Below, piece by piece: positions 36,350 to 44,837 of a stretch of DNA of 64,000 bases. The notes under the pieces are model-generated. The model had not been told where the DNA came from. It made no database searches and saw only the letters and a list, made by a program, of their open reading frames with translations. Position 1 is the first letter of the stretch. Each line of letters opens with the position of its first letter. A program made the translations under genes and the position numbers. Source of the DNA: Pseudomonas chlororaphis subsp. aurantiaca (GTDB lineage: Bacteria; Pseudomonadota; Gammaproteobacteria; Pseudomonadales; Pseudomonadaceae); NCBI RefSeq assembly GCF_013466605.1, contig NZ_CP059162.1, forward strand, positions 62,001 to 126,000. Direction: 5' to 3'.

Positions 36350-37972
36350 ATGATGCTGGCCGCTCGCGAACCCCTGCGCAGTTGGTTCTATCGCCCCTGG
36401 CTGTTGGCGACGTGCGCGGCTGTATTGAGTGCGGCCTTGCTGCTGGCGGTGAGCCTGGGCATTGCGATGCACGAGGCGCAACTGCGCGAAAGCGAGCAGA
36501 TGAATGCCCAGGGCGAGCGTTTTCTCGAGCGCCTGGAGCAACTGTTCGGCCAGTTGCGCGAAGGCCTGGACGTGCTCGAGGCGCAGCCCCTGCGCGAATG
36601 CAGCCCCGAGATGGTCGCGACCCTGCAGCAGATCAGCTTCAGTTATCGCTTCATTTATGAAGCGGCCTACATCGATGCTGCCCAGGCCTGCACCAACTGG
36701 CCACGCCAGGACAACCTGGCCGTGATGCGGCCGCCGGATATCCGCGGCCCGACCTACAGCTACTGGCTGAACACTTCCGCCGAACCCAATGAAAACCGCG
36801 CGGCGCTGATGCTCGGGCGTGGCAACTTTCGCGTGGCGACGTCTCGCGGGCATCTGACCGATATGGTCGATCTGCCCGCCAACAGCAGCCTGATGGTGGT
36901 TCTCGACCATGGCTTGCGGGCCATCCCGGTGCTGGGGCCGGCACTGGACTGGCCGCCGACCGAGCCGTGGCCGCCCGCGGGACGCAGCCCGTTGCTGGTG
37001 ACCCAGGAGCAGTTGATCTATCGGATGCCCACCCGCAATCCGGAGTATCAGCTGGTACTCGTCAGCCCCCGCACCAACATGCAGCGAGAAATGTTCGAGG
37101 GGTGGTGGTGGCTGCTGCCCAGCAGCCTGGCGCTGGCGGTCTTTATCGGCGGCCTGGCCTTTCAACTGGCCGGGCAGCGCCAGTCCCTGGGCGCCGAATT
37201 GCAAGGGGCGCTGCGCCGTGGCGAGCTGCAGGTGTTGTATCAACCCATCTTCGATCTACGAACGCGCCAGTGTGTCGGCGCCGAGGCCTTGCTGCGCTGG
37301 CGCCGTCCGGACGGCACCCTGACCAGCCCGGAGCTGTTCATTCCCATGGCGGAGAACACCGGACAGATCCGCCCCATCACCGACTTTGTCCTGCAACGCC
37401 TGCTCGAGCAGTTGGGGCATCTGTTGCGGGCCAACCCGCAGCTGTACATCTCGGTCAACCTGGCGGCCTGCGATGTCATGGTGCCGCGGATCGGCAAGGT
37501 GATGGCGCGCCTGCTGGCGCTGCATCGGGTGGCGGCGCGGCAGATCGCCTTCGAAGTCACCGAGCGCGGGCTGATCGATGTGGTGGTCGCCCGGCATAAC
37601 CTGCAAGCCTTGCGGGACGTTGGCCATCAGGTGCTGATCGACGACTTCGGCACGGGGTATTGCAGCCTGGCCTACCTGCAGACCCTGCCGGTGGATTACC
37701 TGAAGATCGACAAGGCATTCATCGATGCCCTGGGGCATGACGCCGCCAGCAGCGGCGTCGCCCCGCATATCATTCGCATGGCCCATGCCCTGGAGCTCAA
37801 GGTGATTGCCGAGGGTATCGAGTTCGAGGATCAGGCGTTGCTGCTGAGCAGCGAGGGCGTGCGTTTTGGCCAGGGCTGGCTGTTTGCCCATGCGCTGAGC
37901 GCAGTGCAGTTCATCGACCTGATTACCCGCGGACGCCGCCTGGGTTCGCGGCGTCTGGACGACGAGGTCTAG
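36350..37972 (+). CDS. CSS-motif sensor EAL phosphodiesterase
   Basis: A 540-residue membrane protein that should hydrolyse c-di-GMP. A first helix (about 20-42), a periplasmic CSS-type sensor domain with cysteines C84 and C114, a second helix (about 245-265), then a cytoplasmic EAL domain with EAL at E312 (GAEALLRW), the metal Asp pair D431-D432 (IDDFGTGYCS) and VIAEGIE. In E. coli PdeC-like proteins the CSS disulfide represses activity and its reduction by the Dsb system activates it; by analogy this one may sense periplasmic redox, and dsbA is close by. ATG ATG at 36350 is taken as start; the Shine-Dalgarno is poor. I do not recall a counterpart at this place in P. aeruginosa. Confidence 0.87.
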   Translation: MMLAAREPLRSWFYRPWLLATCAAVLSAALLLAVSLGIAMHEAQLRESEQMNAQGERFLERLEQLFGQLREGLDVLEAQPLRECSPEMVATLQQISFSYRFIYEAAYIDAAQACTNWPRQDNLAVMRPPDIRGPTYSYWLNTSAEPNENRAALMLGRGNFRVATSRGHLTDMVDLPANSSLMVVLDHGLRAIPVLGPALDWPPTEPWPPAGRSPLLVTQEQLIYRMPTRNPEYQLVLVSPRTNMQREMFEGWWWLLPSSLALAVFIGGLAFQLAGQRQSLGAELQGALRRGELQVLYQPIFDLRTRQCVGAEALLRWRRPDGTLTSPELFIPMAENTGQIRPITDFVLQRLLEQLGHLLRANPQLYISVNLAACDVMVPRIGKVMARLLALHRVAARQIAFEVTERGLIDVVVARHNLQALRDVGHQVLIDDFGTGYCSLAYLQTLPVDYLKIDKAFIDALGHDAASSGVAPHIIRMAHALELKVIAEGIEFEDQALLLSSEGVRFGQGWLFAHALSAVQFIDLITRGRRLGSRRLDDEV

Positions 37973-37975
37973 CCC

Positions 37976-39763
37976 CTAAAGAGGCAAGGCCAGATAGAAC
38001 TGGGTCCCCTGCCCGGGCCGCGAATAGACGCCCATGCGCCCGCCGTGCAGTTGCACGATTTCCTTGCACAGCGCCAGGCCCAGGCCGGCCCCTCCTTTCT
38101 TGCGCCCGACCTGGACGAAGGGTTCGAAAATCCGCCCCTGCTGCCCGTAGGCGATGCCTTCGCCGTTGTCTTCGACGCTGATGATCACCCGCTCGCCATG
38201 CCGGCGCGCCTGCAAGCGGATCAAGCCGCCTTTGGCGGTATGCCGCAGGGCATTGTCGATCAGGTTGTCCAGCACTCGTTCCAGTTGCATGCGGTCGGCA
38301 TGCAGCCGCGGCAGCGGCTCCTGCAGCTCTACCAGCAGCTCGATGCCCTGCGCCGTGGCAGCGCCGACGAAGCGGTTGCGCGCCTGCTCCAGCAACTCTT
38401 CGAGGGAACAGGGTGCCAGGGTGAGTTTCTGCAGGCCGTTCTGATAGCGCGAGAAGTTCAGCAGGTCGTTGATCAGCTGCATCAGCCGCTGCATTTCTTC
38501 GTTGACGGTGTTCAGCAGGTCGGCTTCGCGGGAGTCCTCAGGGAAGCGCAGGCGTTCCTGCAACAGGCCGAACGCCATGTGCATGCCGGTGACCGGGGTG
38601 CGCAATTCATGGGAGGCACGCAATACGAACTCGCTGCGCACGCGCTCGAAGGCCCGCTGCTCGGTGACATCGTGCAGCACCATCACCGCGCCGAGGATAT
38701 GCCCCTGGGGATGACTGACCGGCGTCAGGCTGTACGTCAGCAGGCGCGATTCGCCGTCGACCTCGATGCTGAGGTCTTCTGGCGCCCGTTCCAGAGTGCC
38801 GCCGCGCAGCACCAGTTGCAGCTGCTCGTCCAGCTCTGGTCGCTGCAGGGCGCTGCCCAGCCCTTGTCCAAGGCGTTCCTCGTCCCAGCCCAGCTGACGT
38901 TGCGCCACCGGGTTGAGGTGTTCCAGGTGACCCTGGCGGTCGATCATCAGCAAGCCGTCGTCGATGCTGTCGAGCACCGATTGCAGGCGCTGCTGGCCGG
39001 CGAGCAGTTCATGGACATTGGTGGCCTGATGCTCGCGCAGGGCTTGGGCCATGATCCCGAAGCGCCGGGTCAGCAGGTTCATCTCGGCTGCCGAAGACAG
39101 GGGCAGGGTCACGTCGAAGTTGCCCTGGCCGATATTGTCGGCGGCCTTGGCCAGGGCTTCGATGGGCCCGCCAAAGCGCCGGGCGATGCCGTGGGCGGTG
39201 ATGAAGCCGATGATCAGCACGGCCAGCCCGACCAGACCGAGCAGGCCGGCGATCAGCAAGGCGCGATTGCGGCCCTGGTGTTCGATGTCATTGATGTTGT
39301 CCAGGGCCTGCTGGTGCTCGCTGATCAAGCCATTGCGCAGGGTATTGAAGCGGTGGGTCAGCTCCGTATTACCATTGACCCCTGCCGAGGTCCCGCCGGC
39401 ATGCTCGAAGGCTTCGAAGAAACGCTGATAGTCGTCGCGTGCCTGGGTGAAGCCGTTGCGCACATTGTTTTGCCGTTCATGCTCGATGCCCTGCTCGAGC
39501 AGGGCCAGGTATTCCTGCCTGGAGTCGTCCAGCGCCGCCCGGTCGGGGTTGTGGTTGAGCATGATGATCAGCTGGTCGCCCAGGCTCTGCCGCAGCTTGA
39601 GCCCCAGGTCCAGGGTGATGAAGTTATTGCGGATCAGCGCTTCCTGGGTCTTGGCCATCTGCATCACGCTGACCAGCCCGAGCAGCAGGCCGAGCAGCGC
39701 CACGGTGATCAGCGCCGAGATGCTCAGAAACAGTCTCGTGCGCAGTTTCATCGCTAACTTCAT
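37976..39763 (-). CDS. kinB: Sensor histidine kinase/phosphatase KinB
   Basis: A 595-residue inner-membrane kinase, the same size as P. aeruginosa KinB. Two helices (about 12-32 and 165-190) enclose a helical periplasmic sensor; HAMP and PAS domains follow, then HisKA with the phosphorylated His in RASHELRTP near residue 385 and HATPase boxes N (DNLIDNALRHT), G1 (EDNGEGI) and G2 (GGAGLGLAL). KinB phosphorylates and, more importantly, dephosphorylates AlgB, thereby restraining alginate production. Start 39763 lies 10 bases after the algB stop; MKLRTRLF at 39751 is an alternative. Confidence 0.95.
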   Translation of the reverse strand: MKLAMKLRTRLFLSISALITVALLGLLLGLVSVMQMAKTQEALIRNNFITLDLGLKLRQSLGDQLIIMLNHNPDRAALDDSRQEYLALLEQGIEHERQNNVRNGFTQARDDYQRFFEAFEHAGGTSAGVNGNTELTHRFNTLRNGLISEHQQALDNINDIEHQGRNRALLIAGLLGLVGLAVLIIGFITAHGIARRFGGPIEALAKAADNIGQGNFDVTLPLSSAAEMNLLTRRFGIMAQALREHQATNVHELLAGQQRLQSVLDSIDDGLLMIDRQGHLEHLNPVAQRQLGWDEERLGQGLGSALQRPELDEQLQLVLRGGTLERAPEDLSIEVDGESRLLTYSLTPVSHPQGHILGAVMVLHDVTEQRAFERVRSEFVLRASHELRTPVTGMHMAFGLLQERLRFPEDSREADLLNTVNEEMQRLMQLINDLLNFSRYQNGLQKLTLAPCSLEELLEQARNRFVGAATAQGIELLVELQEPLPRLHADRMQLERVLDNLIDNALRHTAKGGLIRLQARRHGERVIISVEDNGEGIAYGQQGRIFEPFVQVGRKKGGAGLGLALCKEIVQLHGGRMGVYSRPGQGTQFYLALPL

Positions 39764-39773
39764 GAGGTGCGGC

Positions 39774-41120
39774 TCACAGGTTGTACTGTTTGCGTTTGCG
39801 GTACAGCGTCGAGGCGTCGATGCCAAGCGTCTTGGCGGCCTGGTCGAGGGTATCGCTGGTGGCCAGCACGGCGCCGATATGGGCTTTCTCCAGCTCGTCC
39901 AGGCTCAAGGCGGCACCGATGCGTGGGGTGTTGTTGGTGGGTTGCTCGGCCATGCCCAGGTGGCTGATCTCCACCTTCTCCTGGGGGCAGATGATGCTGG
40001 CGCGTTCCACCACGTTGCGCAGCTCGCGGATATTGCCCGGCCAGCGGTAGTTGAGCAGCGCTTCGCGGGCCTCGTCGCTGAAGCCTCGGGCGGGACGGGC
40101 GTATTCCTTGACGAAGCGCGCGAGAAAGCGGTCGGCCAGGGTCAGGATGTCTTCGCTGCGTTCGCGTAGCGGCGGCAGGTGCAGGGTGATCACGTTCAGG
40201 CGGTACAGCAGGTCTTCACGGAAGCGCCCGTCGCGCACCATGTCCTCGAGGTTGAGGTTGGTCGCGGCGAGGATGCGCACGTCGGCGCGGCGGGTCACCG
40301 GGTCGCCGACCCGTTCGTATTCCTTGTCCTGGATGAACCGCAGCAACTTGGGTTGCAGGGTCAGCGGGAAGTCGCCTATTTCGTCGAGGAACAGCGTGCC
40401 GCCGTCAGCCTGGTTGACCCGGCCAAGGGTGCTTTCGCTGGCGCCGGTGAAGGCTCCGCGGCTGTGACCGAACAACTCGCTCTCCATCAGCTCGGCGTTC
40501 AGCGACGGGCAGTTGATGGTGACGCAGGATTTCTTGGCGCGCTTGCTCCAGCCGTGAATGGCCCGGGCCAGTTCACCCTTGCCGGTGCCGGATTCGCCGA
40601 GGATCAGGATGTTGGCGTCGGTGCCGGCGACCTGGCGGGCGGTTTCCAGCACCACTTTCATCGCCGGACTGTGGGAGTCCAGGCCGTCCTTGGGTTTGCG
40701 CACTTCGCCTTCGAGGGCCTCCAGGCGTGCCGAGAGCTGGCGGACTTCCAGCTGCTTGGCGGTTGCCAGGCGCAGTTGGTCGGGGCTGCAGGGCTTGACC
40801 AGATAGTCGGCGGCGCCGGCCTGGATCGCGTCTACCGCAGTATCGACGGCCGAATGGGCGGTGACTATCACCACCCGCATCCAGGGGGCCTGGATGCGCA
40901 TCTGGGCCAGCACGTCCAGGCCGTTGTCCTCGCCCAGGCGCAGGTCGAGGAAACACAGATCGAACACCTGGCGTTGCAGCAAGGCCTCGGCCTGAGCGGC
41001 GCTATTGGCCGTGGCAACGGTATAGCCCTCGTCTTCCAGGCAATAACGGAAGGTACGCAGGATTGCGGACTCATCATCTACCAGAAGAATGCGGCCTTGA
41101 TTTTCCGGTGCTGATTCCAT
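39774..41120 (-). CDS. algB: NtrC-family response regulator AlgB
   Basis: A 448-residue two-component activator of alginate genes. Receiver domain with D59 (FLDLRLGED), AAA+ domain with Walker A GESGTGKG (175-182), the sigma-54 contact GAFTGA (222-227) and Walker B LFLDEIGD, and a Fis-type HTH ending [12 protein letters not shown]. AlgB activates algD with AlgR and AlgU and has also been linked to light and quorum signalling through BphP and KinB. It precedes kinB in one operon. CAGGAG stands 8 bases before ATG. Confidence 0.96.
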   Translation of the reverse strand: MESAPENQGRILLVDDESAILRTFRYCLEDEGYTVATANSAAQAEALLQRQVFDLCFLDLRLGEDNGLDVLAQMRIQAPWMRVVIVTAHSAVDTAVDAIQAGAADYLVKPCSPDQLRLATAKQLEVRQLSARLEALEGEVRKPKDGLDSHSPAMKVVLETARQVAGTDANILILGESGTGKGELARAIHGWSKRAKKSCVTINCPSLNAELMESELFGHSRGAFTGASESTLGRVNQADGGTLFLDEIGDFPLTLQPKLLRFIQDKEYERVGDPVTRRADVRILAATNLNLEDMVRDGRFREDLLYRLNVITLHLPPLRERSEDILTLADRFLARFVKEYARPARGFSDEAREALLNYRWPGNIRELRNVVERASIICPQEKVEISHLGMAEQPTNNTPRIGAALSLDELEKAHIGAVLATSDTLDQAAKTLGIDASTLYRKRKQYNL

Positions 41121-41570
41121 GTCCGAGGCTCCTGAAGTGAGTGATCTTATTTAGTCCCGGAAAAATCGGGCAAGTTGCATGGTTAATTCTCATCGGTTCC
41201 CAGGCGTGCAGGTTAGCTATCTCCGGGGTGTATTGCTAATCGATTGAAAATAATAGGTTTTTTATTGATTTTAGGACTTTGCCGGAATTCTTTCCCGATT
41301 TCGTCACTGTACTCCATGCGTTTTCAGCCGCGTTTTTTTCCTTAAGTATCAGTCCAATCGTGCAATTCGCACGGTATCCAGGGTGGCATCGTGCAGGATG
41401 GCGTATCGGAAATCTCTCTGTTTGATATCAAGCCGTTGTTTTTATTGAATTTATTTCAATCGTGAAAGCTGGCATGCAGGCTGCAACAACCTGATCAGGC
41501 TCGGCTGAACAAGCCGCAGGCGCAGCAACAAGCGCTTGAGAACAATGACCCGCATGGGAGGAGCTTCCGG
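41121..41570. promoter_or_regulatory. 450-base divergent region between algB and a small membrane-protein cluster
   Basis: The middle (41220-41460) is AT-rich for this genome, with T-tracts near 41260 and 41330, and carries no plausible gene. A sigma-54-like site, TGGCATG-N4-CTGCA with GG at 41471-41472 and GC at 41483-41484, reads rightward. GGGAGGAG at 41556-41563 is the ribosome site of the next gene. The algB promoter must lie in the left part; no consensus AlgU site was found there. Confidence 0.5.
41470..41485 (+). promoter_or_regulatory. Candidate sigma-54 promoter
   Basis: TGGCATGCAGGCTGCA keeps the invariant GG and GC with 10 bases between and differs from TGGCACG-N4-TTGCA at one base in each element. 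It would start a transcript about 85 bases before the ATG at 41571. Confidence 0.4.
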
Positions 41571-41858
41571 ATGAAATGCCAACGTCTCGCCCCATTGTTT
41601 GTTTCGCCCCTGCACCTGCAGCAGGGACTGCTCGCCATCCTGGCATTGCTGGTGACCTTGATTGGTGGTCAGCAGTTTTCACGTTGGGAGCAGAGCCAAC
41701 AGCAAGAGGCTGTGAGGTTGCCGGTTTATCACACCACTCAAACCCACTTCAGTGCAGTCAGCACTCGGTTTGCCGATTCCGCCCCGCTGCATCTGATGGA
41801 CGTCGAGCAGGCTCAGCCTGCCGCCGACACGGCTTATCAGGAGCGCTGGGTGTTCTAG
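41571..41858 (+). CDS. Small single-span membrane protein of unknown function
   Basis: A 95-residue protein with one hydrophobic helix (about residues 18-37, LQQGLLAILALLVTLIGGQQ) and a polar C-terminal part rich in Gln, His and Thr, probably periplasmic. A strong GGGAGGAG site stands 7 bases before the ATG, supporting translation. I recognise no family. A DUF1328 gene and an Ivy-like gene follow (71 and 2 bases), so an envelope role is suggested by context only. Confidence 0.6.
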   Translation: MKCQRLAPLFVSPLHLQQGLLAILALLVTLIGGQQFSRWEQSQQQEAVRLPVYHTTQTHFSAVSTRFADSAPLHLMDVEQAQPAADTAYQERWVF

Positions 41859-41893
41859 GCAGGACAGCCGGTACGCAACTGCGGGCCGGCTAA

Positions 41894-42094
<201 letters not shown>

Positions 42095-42096
42095 AC

Positions 42097-42561
42097 ATGA
42101 GCGTGTCTTTGAAAGCATTGGCCGCCGCCCTGGTGCTGGGCGGCGCGATCACGGCGATGGCGGCCAACGACGGTCAGACCCGAGTCAACGAGTTGTTGAA
42201 CAGTGACCCGCAATACCGTGAAACCTGGCAGGAAGTCGTCGAAAAGGAAGAGCGCCTGCCGGAATGGGTGATGAACCTGTCCGGTGATGCGCAGCAGATG
42301 AATGCGCTGGAAGAAGACGGTGACCAGTACCTGGTCGGTCCGCTTTGCGAAACCCCCGATACCTGTCGCAACCAGCGCCTGATCGTGGCGTTCAGTTTCG
42401 ACAAGAAACACGCCTACGCCATGTTGGTCGAAGTGCCGGCGGGCCTGCCCGCGGACAAATCGCCGACCCGCCATGCCGAATACCGTTTTCTCGGCAAGCC
42501 GGACGCTGGCATGCAGGGCTTGCTCAGGGAACAGCTGAAAAAGGACCCGAACTGGTACTGA
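42097..42561 (+). CDS. Ivy-family lysozyme inhibitor-like protein
   Basis: A 154-residue periplasmic protein with signal peptide to about residue 23 and the Ivy fold signature (PEWVMN, RLIVAFSFDKKHAYAMLV, FLGKPDAGMQGLLREQL, ending DPNWY). Ivy proteins block C-type lysozymes through a protruding disulfide loop, CKPHDC in E. coli; here the corresponding loop is C84-ETPDT-C90, one residue longer and without the His, so potency against lysozyme may differ or the protein may control the cell's own lytic transglycosylases. It corresponds to PA5481. Likely cotranscribed with the DUF1328 gene. Confidence 0.85.
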   Translation: MSVSLKALAAALVLGGAITAMAANDGQTRVNELLNSDPQYRETWQEVVEKEERLPEWVMNLSGDAQQMNALEEDGDQYLVGPLCETPDTCRNQRLIVAFSFDKKHAYAMLVEVPAGLPADKSPTRHAEYRFLGKPDAGMQGLLREQLKKDPNWY

Positions 42562-43299
42562 GTTGGCGGTTCGAAAGGTTCGATCATGGAAAGCGAGTGC
42601 CCAGCGGGCCTTGCTTTCCGTTGCACCGCCCCGAGGAAGGGCAGCGCATGACCAGGGGGCCGGGACGTTCTGATCGAAACCGGATCGGAGTGACCTAGGG
42701 GTACAGGGAGTGCCTCCGCGAGGGCCGGGTCAGGGAAAACTGCGGCGCAAGCTCGCAAGCCGTTCAGGCTTGATGACTTGCGTCGTGTTTGAATGCCACA
42801 AACCTTTGTCGCGGAGCGGTGCCTGCCTTTTCAGGCAGGGATTCGCGACAAATATTCCGAATTGCCTGGCCTAACCGTTTCACGGTGTTTCTTTGCGACC
42901 GTACATCGAGAAACTTTTGGCTTTTTCCAGATGAGATTTCTGGTTCTAACGTAAGAACTTTCCCTTCTTTCAAGGGTCATTCCGAGCCCGCCCAAAAGCG
43001 CTGAATGCCGCCTGAAATGGCCGTTTCACGGTAGATGGCCAGGCCGAAATGTCGCATTCGAACCGGTTGGGACGCCCGTTTCGTTTAGAAAAACTCATGC
43101 CGATTCGACATAGGGTAGGCGTTTACGGCATTAGACGCGCCCCCCTTGCGTCGGAATAGTTGCGCCTTTTTTCGCCTGCAGAGAGCCGTAAATGCTCGCT
43201 CGGGGTGACCTTATACGGGGGCCGATGCACAGACTTTTCCGCCATTGAGCGTTCCAGTTCGCGCATCAGCCCGAGTCCAACTGAAGTAAGGGTAATGAT
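42562..43299. other. 738-base noncoding region between ivy-like gene and gltP
   Basis: No frame here has codon usage, start context or a recognisable product. It holds a compound hairpin (42805-42852), two copies of the palindrome CCGTTTCACGG (42875 and 43021), a GAACTT without a good -10 (42955), and a possible -10 TTATAC near 43211. It presumably contains the gltP promoter and may encode an untranslated RNA. Confidence 0.5.
42805..42852. other. Compound inverted repeat (two nested stems)
   Basis: Outer arms TTTGTCGCG (42805-42813) and CGCGACAAA (42844-42852) are perfect; inside, CCTGCC (42822-42827) and GGCAGG (42834-42839) form a second perfect stem with loop TTTTCA. The spacers are 8 and 4 bases. 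It would fold as an interrupted 15-base-pair hairpin in RNA, or present a 9-base inverted repeat to a protein. Confidence 0.7.
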
Positions 43300-44631
43300 A
43301 TGAAGAAGGCAAAACTAAGCCTCGCCTGGCAGATCCTCATCGGTCTGGTGCTGGGGATTGCAATTGGTGCGCTGCTCAACCATTTCAGTGCCGAAAAAGC
43401 CTGGTGGATCAGCAACGTCCTGCAACCTGCGGGCGATATCTTTATCCGCTTGATCAAGATGATCGTGATCCCGATCGTGATCTCCTCGCTGATCGTCGGT
43501 ATCGCCGGCGTGGGCGATGCGAAGAAACTCGGGCGTATCGGCCTGAAGACCATCATCTACTTCGAAATCGTCACCACCATCGCGATCCTGGTCGGCCTGG
43601 TGCTGGCCAACGTGTTCCACCCGGGCGCCGGCATCGACATGAGCACCCTGGGTACCGTGGATATTTCCAAGTACCAGGCGACCGCCGCCGAGGTACAGCA
43701 TGAACACGCGTTCATCGAAACCATCCTCAACCTGATCCCATCGAACATCTTCGCGGCCATGGCCCGCGGCGAGATGCTGCCGATCATCTTCTTCTCGGTG
43801 CTGTTCGGCCTCGGTCTGTCGAGCCTGCAGGCCGACCTGCGCGAGCCGCTGGTGAAGATGTTCCAGGGCGTCTCGGAAAGCATGTTCAAAGTCACCCACA
43901 TGATCATGAACTACGCCCCGATCGGCGTATTCGCCCTGATCGCGGTGACCGTGGCCAACTTCGGTTTCGCCTCCCTGCTGCCGCTGGCCAAGCTGGTGAT
44001 CCTGGTTTACGTGGCCATCGCTTTCTTCGCCTTCGTGGTCCTGGGCCTGATCGCTCGCCTGTTCGGCTTCTCGGTGATCAAGCTGATGCGCATCTTCAAG
44101 GATGAGCTGGTGCTGGCCTACTCCACCGCCAGCTCGGAAACCGTGCTGCCGCGGGTGATCGAGAAGATGGAAGCCTACGGTGCGCCGAAAGCCATCTGCA
44201 GCTTCGTGGTGCCGACCGGTTACTCATTCAACCTCGACGGTTCGACCCTGTACCAGAGCATCGCGGCGATCTTCATCGCCCAGCTGTACGGCATCGACCT
44301 GTCGATCAGCCAGCAACTGCTGCTGGTCCTGACCCTGATGGTCACCTCCAAAGGCATCGCCGGCGTGCCGGGCGTGTCCTTCGTGGTCCTGCTGGCGACC
44401 CTGGGCAGCGTGGGCATTCCGCTGGAAGGCCTGGCCTTCATCGCCGGTGTCGACCGCATCATGGACATGGCCCGTACTGCCCTGAACGTGATCGGCAACG
44501 CCCTGGCGGTACTGGTCATCGCTCGTTGGGAAGGCATGTACGACGACGCCAAGGGCCAGCGCTACTGGAACTCCTTGCCGCACTGGCGCAGCAAGGAGCC
44601 GCTGCCGGCTGGTGAAGTCACCAAAGGCTGA
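43300..44631 (+). CDS. gltP: Glutamate/aspartate:proton symporter GltP
   Basis: A 443-residue DAACS-family carrier for L-glutamate and L-aspartate. The re-entrant loop and substrate motifs are visible: ASSETVLPRV (serine-rich HP1), SFNLDGSTLY (TM7), TSKGIAGVPG (HP2) and VDRIMDMARTALNVIGN (TM8). GTAAGGGTAA precedes the ATG. It corresponds to PA5479. A REPIN follows the stop by 3 bases, then a perfect terminator. Confidence 0.95.
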   Translation: MKKAKLSLAWQILIGLVLGIAIGALLNHFSAEKAWWISNVLQPAGDIFIRLIKMIVIPIVISSLIVGIAGVGDAKKLGRIGLKTIIYFEIVTTIAILVGLVLANVFHPGAGIDMSTLGTVDISKYQATAAEVQHEHAFIETILNLIPSNIFAAMARGEMLPIIFFSVLFGLGLSSLQADLREPLVKMFQGVSESMFKVTHMIMNYAPIGVFALIAVTVANFGFASLLPLAKLVILVYVAIAFFAFVVLGLIARLFGFSVIKLMRIFKDELVLAYSTASSETVLPRVIEKMEAYGAPKAICSFVVPTGYSFNLDGSTLYQSIAAIFIAQLYGIDLSISQQLLLVLTLMVTSKGIAGVPGVSFVVLLATLGSVGIPLEGLAFIAGVDRIMDMARTALNVIGNALAVLVIARWEGMYDDAKGQRYWNSLPHWRSKEPLPAGEVTKG

Positions 44632-44634
44632 TAC

Positions 44635-44736
44635 CTGTAGCCGCTGCCGAAGGCTGCGATAAGTTCCGAAGGAACTTCGCGATCCGGACCGCGGCGCCTC
44701 CTGCGCAGGCGAGCGCAGCCTGCGGCAGCGGCTACC
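44635..44736. repeat. REPIN, GTAGCCGCTGCCG type (copy 3 of 3)
   Basis: CTGTAGCCGCTGCCGAAGG (from 44635) is matched by CGCAGCCTGCGGCAGCGGCT (44714 on). The loop contains its own perfect stem AAGTTCC-GAA-GGAACTT (44661-44677). Same family as 6486 and 16177. Confidence 0.85.
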
Positions 44737-44758
44737 AATGTTCTGCTCTGTCATCATC

Positions 44759-44791
44759 GACAAACCCCGGTCAATCCGGGGTTTGTCGTTT
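44759..44791 (+). terminator. Terminator after gltP
   Basis: Perfect 12-base-pair stem GACAAACCCCGG / CCGGGGTTTGTC, loop TCAAT, followed by GTTTCT. Confidence 0.85.
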
Positions 44792-44837
44792 CTGTCCGCC
44801 CCGCTATCATTCGCCGCATCTTCTGGGGGAATAACTG

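Noticed and set aside
38045..39757. 570-codon plus-strand frame over kinB
   Set aside because: Shadow of kinB, whose motifs and length are complete on the minus strand.
42955..42981. Second AlgU promoter (GAACTT)
   Set aside because: The -10 at the right spacing reads TCATT, only two of the key bases of TCnGA; not enough.
42789..43004. 71-codon frame within the gap before gltP
   Set aside because: No ribosome site, runs through the compound hairpin, and composition does not fit the genome.
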